A DNA stretch of 8,991 nucleotides, from assembly GCA_002314755.1 (NCBI GenBank), contig DCHC01000012.1:1-8991 (forward strand). Reading direction: 5' to 3'. Positions 6,016 through 8,991 of the stretch are shown here, in pieces. The translations under genes were made by a program, and so were the position numbers. The stretch's first letter is position 1, and each line of letters begins with the position of its first letter. Below the pieces are notes generated by a model. It did not search any database, was not told where the DNA came from, and saw nothing but the letters and a program-made list of their open reading frames with translations. Source of the stretch: Faecalibacterium sp. UBA1762 (GTDB lineage Bacteria > Bacillota > Clostridia > Oscillospirales > Ruminococcaceae).

Positions 6016-7231
6016 ATGAAACCTTACTTCGTTTTGACTTACGGCGCTGTTCCGGATGCGCCCCCGGCTGCAGACCGCGTCGCTGCAGGCTGCCATTGAC
6101 AACTGCTTTTTGGCGGGAGGCGGCGAGGTCACCGTTCCCGCCGGTGTTTTTCGTATCGGAGGGCTGCGGCTGCGCAGCAGTGTGACCCTGCATCTGCTGC
6201 AGGGGGCAATCCTGCAGGGCTCTCGTGATCCGGATGACTATTTTATTTTGGAAAAAGACACTGTAGAACCGTTTCCGAAAAAACTGATCAGTCATGCGGG
6301 TGCCAAGACGGAACCGTCCAACAAAATATACGGAAAACGCTGGATGAATAGTATGCTGCGGGGCTTTACGGTACAACATTCTGCCAACTGGGCAGAAAAT
6401 ATCCGGAAAAGCAGGGATGTACTGTGCGAGGATATCACCAATATTGCCGGTCACGATGGGGTTCACATCACTTCCTGCAACGATGTGATTATCCGCAGCT
6501 GCAAATTCTACACAGGAGACGGCTGTGTTGCCGGGTTTGACAACCAAAATATCTTAGTGGAAGATTGTATTCTGAACACTGCCTGCAGTGCTCTGCGATT
6601 TGGCGGCACTAATGTGTTGGTCACCCGTTGCCGGATATTTGCCCCTGCTGTTCATCCTTTTCGCGGCTTTCTTTCCGTGAAGGAAAAGAAGGCAGGTATC
6701 AACGCAACCGACGCAAAGCCGGAAAACCGGCGCAATAATATGCTTTCCGTCTTTACCTATTACGGAGATTGCCGTACCCGTATCCGTAAACAGCCGGGTA
6801 ATATTGTAATACGGGATTGCGTCGTTGACGGTGCCGACCGGTTTTTGCACTTTAACTATTCCGGCAATGAGCCCTGGCAGAATAACCGTCCCCAGGCAGA
6901 CATCACCTTTGAAAATATCACTGCCGACAACATCAGCATGCCGCTGACGGGATACGGCGACCCGGCTACCCCCTTTGCCCTATCCTTTGCCAATGTGAAG
7001 ATTCGTTTTCGCCCGGGCTGCGAAGAGGTGGATTTTATGCATCTGGCCTATTTTAAGCGGCTGACCTTTGAATATGTTTCCATTTCCGGCAACCGGTGCG
7101 AAAAGCTGCTGAAAAGCTGGTCCGCCCCCGGCAAAATCATCTGTAAGGATCTTACCGTTGACGGCAAACCGGTTGACGCGGCAAATGCCCTTACGGTCAC
7201 TCAAGAGCCTTTCACCTGTCAGCCGATCTGA
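6016..7231 (+). CDS. GH28-like right-handed beta-helix protein, apparently frameshifted
   Basis: Two frames together give one 404-residue family protein. The frame starting at ATG 6016, with AAGAGGG (6002-6008) 7 bases upstream, encodes MKPYFVLTYGAVPDAP, a classic GH28/pectin-lyase-fold N-terminus, but stops at 6097-6099. The next frame then encodes RLQTASLQAAIDNC, AGGGEVTVPAG and the beta-helix. Dropping one C from the C5 run at 6061-6065 joins them cleanly. The second frame is open from an ATG at 6056, but that ATG has no ribosome site and would cut off the YGAVPD strand. Middle repeats such as HDGVHITSCNDVIIRSCKF and NQNILVEDCILN show the parallel beta-helix pattern. The usual GH28 GDDC reads GDGC here (D168, G169, C170 after joining), and the GHG region reads CSALRFGG (190-197), so polygalacturonase activity is doubtful. 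There is no signal peptide. It is the last gene of the operon, ended by the terminator at 7271-7320. It may be a pseudogene, a sequence error, or less likely recoded. Confidence 0.75.
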
Positions 7232-7270
7232 CACCTTTCGGTTTTTCCGTCTTCTTTCCTGCAACATAGT

Positions 7271-7320
7271 AAAACCTCCTGTGGGTGCGAAACAATCGCA
7301 ACGCCACAGGAGGTTTTTTT
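7271..7320. terminator. Bidirectional intrinsic terminator between convergent units
   Basis: A perfect 14-bp outer stem pairs AAAACCTCCTGTGG (7271-7284) with CCACAGGAGGTTTT (7304-7317). A 5-bp inner stem pairs TGCGA (7286-7290) with TCGCA (7296-7300). Seven T residues (7314-7320) follow on the plus strand, ending the sugar operon 40 bases after its last stop. On the minus strand the four A residues at 7271-7274 give a shorter U tract, so it can also stop transcription from the GNAT gene, whose stop is at 7336. Confidence 0.9.
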
Positions 7321-7335
7321 CCAGCACTTTTATCC

Positions 7336-8394
7336 CTACAAAGGGGTTTCCTGAATTTCCAAATTCGGTCTATCTTGATCTCCGTCTGCACGGAACATGA
7401 CAAAACCATCCGGATCCTCTGTAAAATAATAAAAATCAATATTTTCCTGCAGCGGTGGATTCAGATAGTTAGGAATGATATTTTCATCCTGCTCGTCCCG
7501 TACCGAAAAGCCTGCAGCCGCAACCGTCTCCATGGTAAGCCCCACACAGTACATATCCGCATATTCGGCACGGTAGCGACAAAGCAGTGCGTCCACCGTT
7601 CCGCCAACCTGCGCAAAATCGACATCACTGCCGATGTAATCCACTATGCGCAGCGCGTTGCCCAGAGGCGTTTCGTTATAACGGGTAACCAGCAGGGCAG
7701 TCATGCTACCCCCCCGCCGTAAACCGTAAAACCGGTATTGGTACCCGCCTGCGATCTGTTGCGCAAAGGTTTCATAGCGTCTGGTCAGATACCAAAGATC
7801 CTTTTGCGGATACCGATCCTTCGGAAAGACAAACTCCCGGGCAATATCCGATAAAGTTACCTCCTCATAGAATTCCTTTGCCGGAACTGTCGGATGTCGG
7901 TACTGCTTGATCACCGCCAGATGAAACGCCGTTCCGGGCTGTTGCTGCTCTTCCGGCAGCGCTTTTAGCCTGTAGCAATGCGTCATTTTGTCCGCAGAAT
8001 AACCTAAAAAGCGGTAAACAGACAGGGTCGACGGACGAATATTATTGCAGCAGACTAATTTTGCCCCAGTCAGCCGGCCGATCTCGCTAACCAGTACCAT
8101 ACCCGCGCCCTTTGCCTTGGGGCTGGCCTGTAGCAGTGAAAGCCAGATGGCGCTGCACTGCTGATTTGCAGGCAGATACCCGCATACCGCCAAAATATCC
8201 TCCGCACGGACAGGGCAATCGGCCTCGGCAGTGAGCGCCAGGGCAAAGTTTATGCCGGAGCCGGTCTCGTAATAGTAGGAAAAAAGATCCTGTCTATGTA
8301 GTAACGGGTGCGCTTCGCCCCAATACCGATCCATAAAGGAAAGAATCGCTACCTTTTCTTCCGGAACCGCAAGGCGCATTTGCAGCTGCTGCAT
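7336..8394 (-). CDS. GNAT-family acetyltransferase domain protein of a glycan cluster
   Basis: Encodes 352 residues. The first ~145 residues form a GNAT fold: the acetyl-CoA loop SPKAKGAGM (91-99) follows strand IWLSLLQ, and IRPSTLSVYRFLGY (119-132) is the typical motif B. The remaining ~200 residues form a second domain that I do not recognise; it holds FPKDRYPQKDLWYLTRRYETF (from 190) and ends in FVMFRADGDQDRPN (331-344). From the repeated mixed strand/helix pattern it may be a second, degenerate acyltransferase-like domain. The likely role is acylating an amino group of a nucleotide-activated sugar or glycan precursor, inferred mainly from its neighbour. Start: ATG at 8394, with AAAGAGG (8404-8410 on the plus strand) 9 bases upstream. 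It lies 31 bases downstream of the legB-like gene, so the two are probably co-transcribed. There is no signal peptide or membrane segment. Confidence 0.7.
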   Translation of the reverse strand: MQQLQMRLAVPEEKVAILSFMDRYWGEAHPLLHRQDLFSYYYETGSGINFALALTAEADCPVRAEDILAVCGYLPANQQCSAIWLSLLQASPKAKGAGMVLVSEIGRLTGAKLVCCNNIRPSTLSVYRFLGYSADKMTHCYRLKALPEEQQQPGTAFHLAVIKQYRHPTVPAKEFYEEVTLSDIAREFVFPKDRYPQKDLWYLTRRYETFAQQIAGGYQYRFYGLRRGGSMTALLVTRYNETPLGNALRIVDYIGSDVDFAQVGGTVDALLCRYRAEYADMYCVGLTMETVAAAGFSVRDEQDENIIPNYLNPPLQENIDFYYFTEDPDGFVMFRADGDQDRPNLEIQETPL

Positions 8395-8425
8395 GAGTAG
8401 ATACCTCTTTTTCTGTGCGGGCCGA

Positions 8426-8991
8426 TCACAGATTATACTGATCAGCCTTGTATTTATCCATATTACCGCGCAGCCACTCCACCGTCAAGGCAAGGCCCTG
8501 TTCAAAGGTGTAGGCAGGCTGCCAGCCGGTCAACGCTTTCAGCTTATCCGCATTGCCCAAAAGTCGGTTGACCTCACTGTTCTTGGGCCGCAGACGCTGT
8601 TCATCGCAGATAATTTTTGCATCCGGGGCAATCTGTCGGATCAACTCCTCTGCCAACTGACCGATAGATATCTCTCTGCCGGTGGCAATATTGACCTCCT
8701 GCCCGATTGCCTGCTCGCACCCGCCAAGAGCCATAAATCCGGCAGCGGTATCCTTTACAAAGTTAAAATCCCGCGTGGGTGTCAAACTGCCCAGCGCAAT
8801 CTCTTTTTTCCCGCTCAACAGCTGGGTAATAATGGTAGGGATAATCGCGCGGGCGCTTTGACGGGGACCGTAGGTGTTAAAAGGCCGCACAATGGTCACC
8901 GGCAGATTAAAGCTGCGATAAAAGCTCTCTGCCAGACGGTCTGCGCCGATTTTGGTCGCAGAATACGGGCTCTGTCCCTGGTAAGGGTGCT
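8426..8991 (-). CDS. legB: LegB-like nucleotide-sugar 4,6-dehydratase, N-terminus beyond window
   Basis: The reading frame is open from the right edge to the TGA at 8426-8428; 187 residues are visible. The family is about 330 residues, so the N-terminal Rossmann part lies outside. The visible part begins HPYQGQSPYSATKIGADRLA and contains the short-chain dehydrogenase YxxxK pair (Tyr codon 8963-8965, Lys codon 8951-8953). It is followed by VTIVRPFNTYGPRQSARAII, LGSLTPTRDFNFV and VNIATGREISIG. This pattern closely resembles the UDP-N-acetylglucosamine 4,6-dehydratases (LegB type) of legionaminic acid and related surface-sugar pathways. A GTG at 8897-8899 is an internal valine, not a start. The enzyme is cytoplasmic and NAD-dependent. 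The other pathway genes would be expected upstream, beyond base 8991. The extended SDR family assignment is very secure; the exact sugar product is less so. Confidence 0.88.
   Translation of the reverse strand, partial: HPYQGQSPYSATKIGADRLAESFYRSFNLPVTIVRPFNTYGPRQSARAIIPTIITQLLSGKKEIALGSLTPTRDFNFVKDTAAGFMALGGCEQAIGQEVNIATGREISIGQLAEELIRQIAPDAKIICDEQRLRPKNSEVNRLLGNADKLKALTGWQPAYTFEQGLALTVEWLRGNMDKYKADQYNL

Noticed and set aside
4861..6132. Long 423-codon open frame on the minus strand
   Set aside because: It lies opposite the well-supported Gfo/Idh/MocA gene, has no recognisable domain and no ribosome site, and its composition is that of a reverse-frame shadow.
7285..7722. 145-codon plus-strand open frame
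   Set aside because: It begins inside the terminator hairpin and lies opposite the GNAT gene; the translation has no recognisable pattern.

Overview
The window looks like part of a chromosome from a Gram-positive, probably gut-associated clostridial (Bacillota) bacterium of moderate GC content. This is inferred from AAAGGAG-type ribosome binding sites, SigA-like promoters with 17-bp spacers (two with an extended -10), compact intrinsic terminators, and the protein families present. I cannot name a genus. No RNA gene, CRISPR array, insertion sequence or transposase was recognised.

Layout on the plus strand: (1) bases 1-198 are a promoter region with two dyad-symmetric candidate operator sites. 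(2) 199-2328 encode a large leaderless, six-hairpin-type glycosidase-like protein with its own promoter and terminator. (3) 2470-3856 hold a promoter, a foldable 5' leader and a dGTPase-like HD-domain dNTP triphosphohydrolase, a housekeeping gene set among sugar genes. (4) 3857-4102 are AT-rich, with a cluster of dyads and a good extended -10 promoter. (5) 4103-7231 form a three-gene carbohydrate operon: a sugar phosphate isomerase/epimerase-type TIM barrel, a Gfo/Idh/MocA oxidoreductase and a GH28-like right-handed beta-helix protein. A strong, apparently bidirectional terminator ends the operon.

On the minus strand, converging on that terminator, are the C-terminal part of a LegB-like nucleotide-sugar 4,6-dehydratase (running off the right edge) and a 352-residue protein with an N-terminal GNAT domain. 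They look like the downstream end of a surface-glycan or legionaminic-acid-type gene cluster.

The plus-strand sugar genes fit together as intracellular processing of imported oligosaccharides: two hydrolase-like proteins without signal peptides, plus an oxidoreductase and an isomerase that could convert a released sugar. The substrate cannot be read from sequence; a pectin or rhamnogalacturonan fragment is a guess from the family mix. The most notable anomaly is in the beta-helix gene. A well-placed Shine-Dalgarno and start at 6016 encode a typical family N-terminus in one frame, while the rest of the protein lies in the next frame, with a C5 run at 6061-6065 at the junction. This is either a real frameshift or a one-base sequence error. 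The encoded protein also departs from the canonical GH28 catalytic motifs. I found no clear sign of an entirely new biological system.
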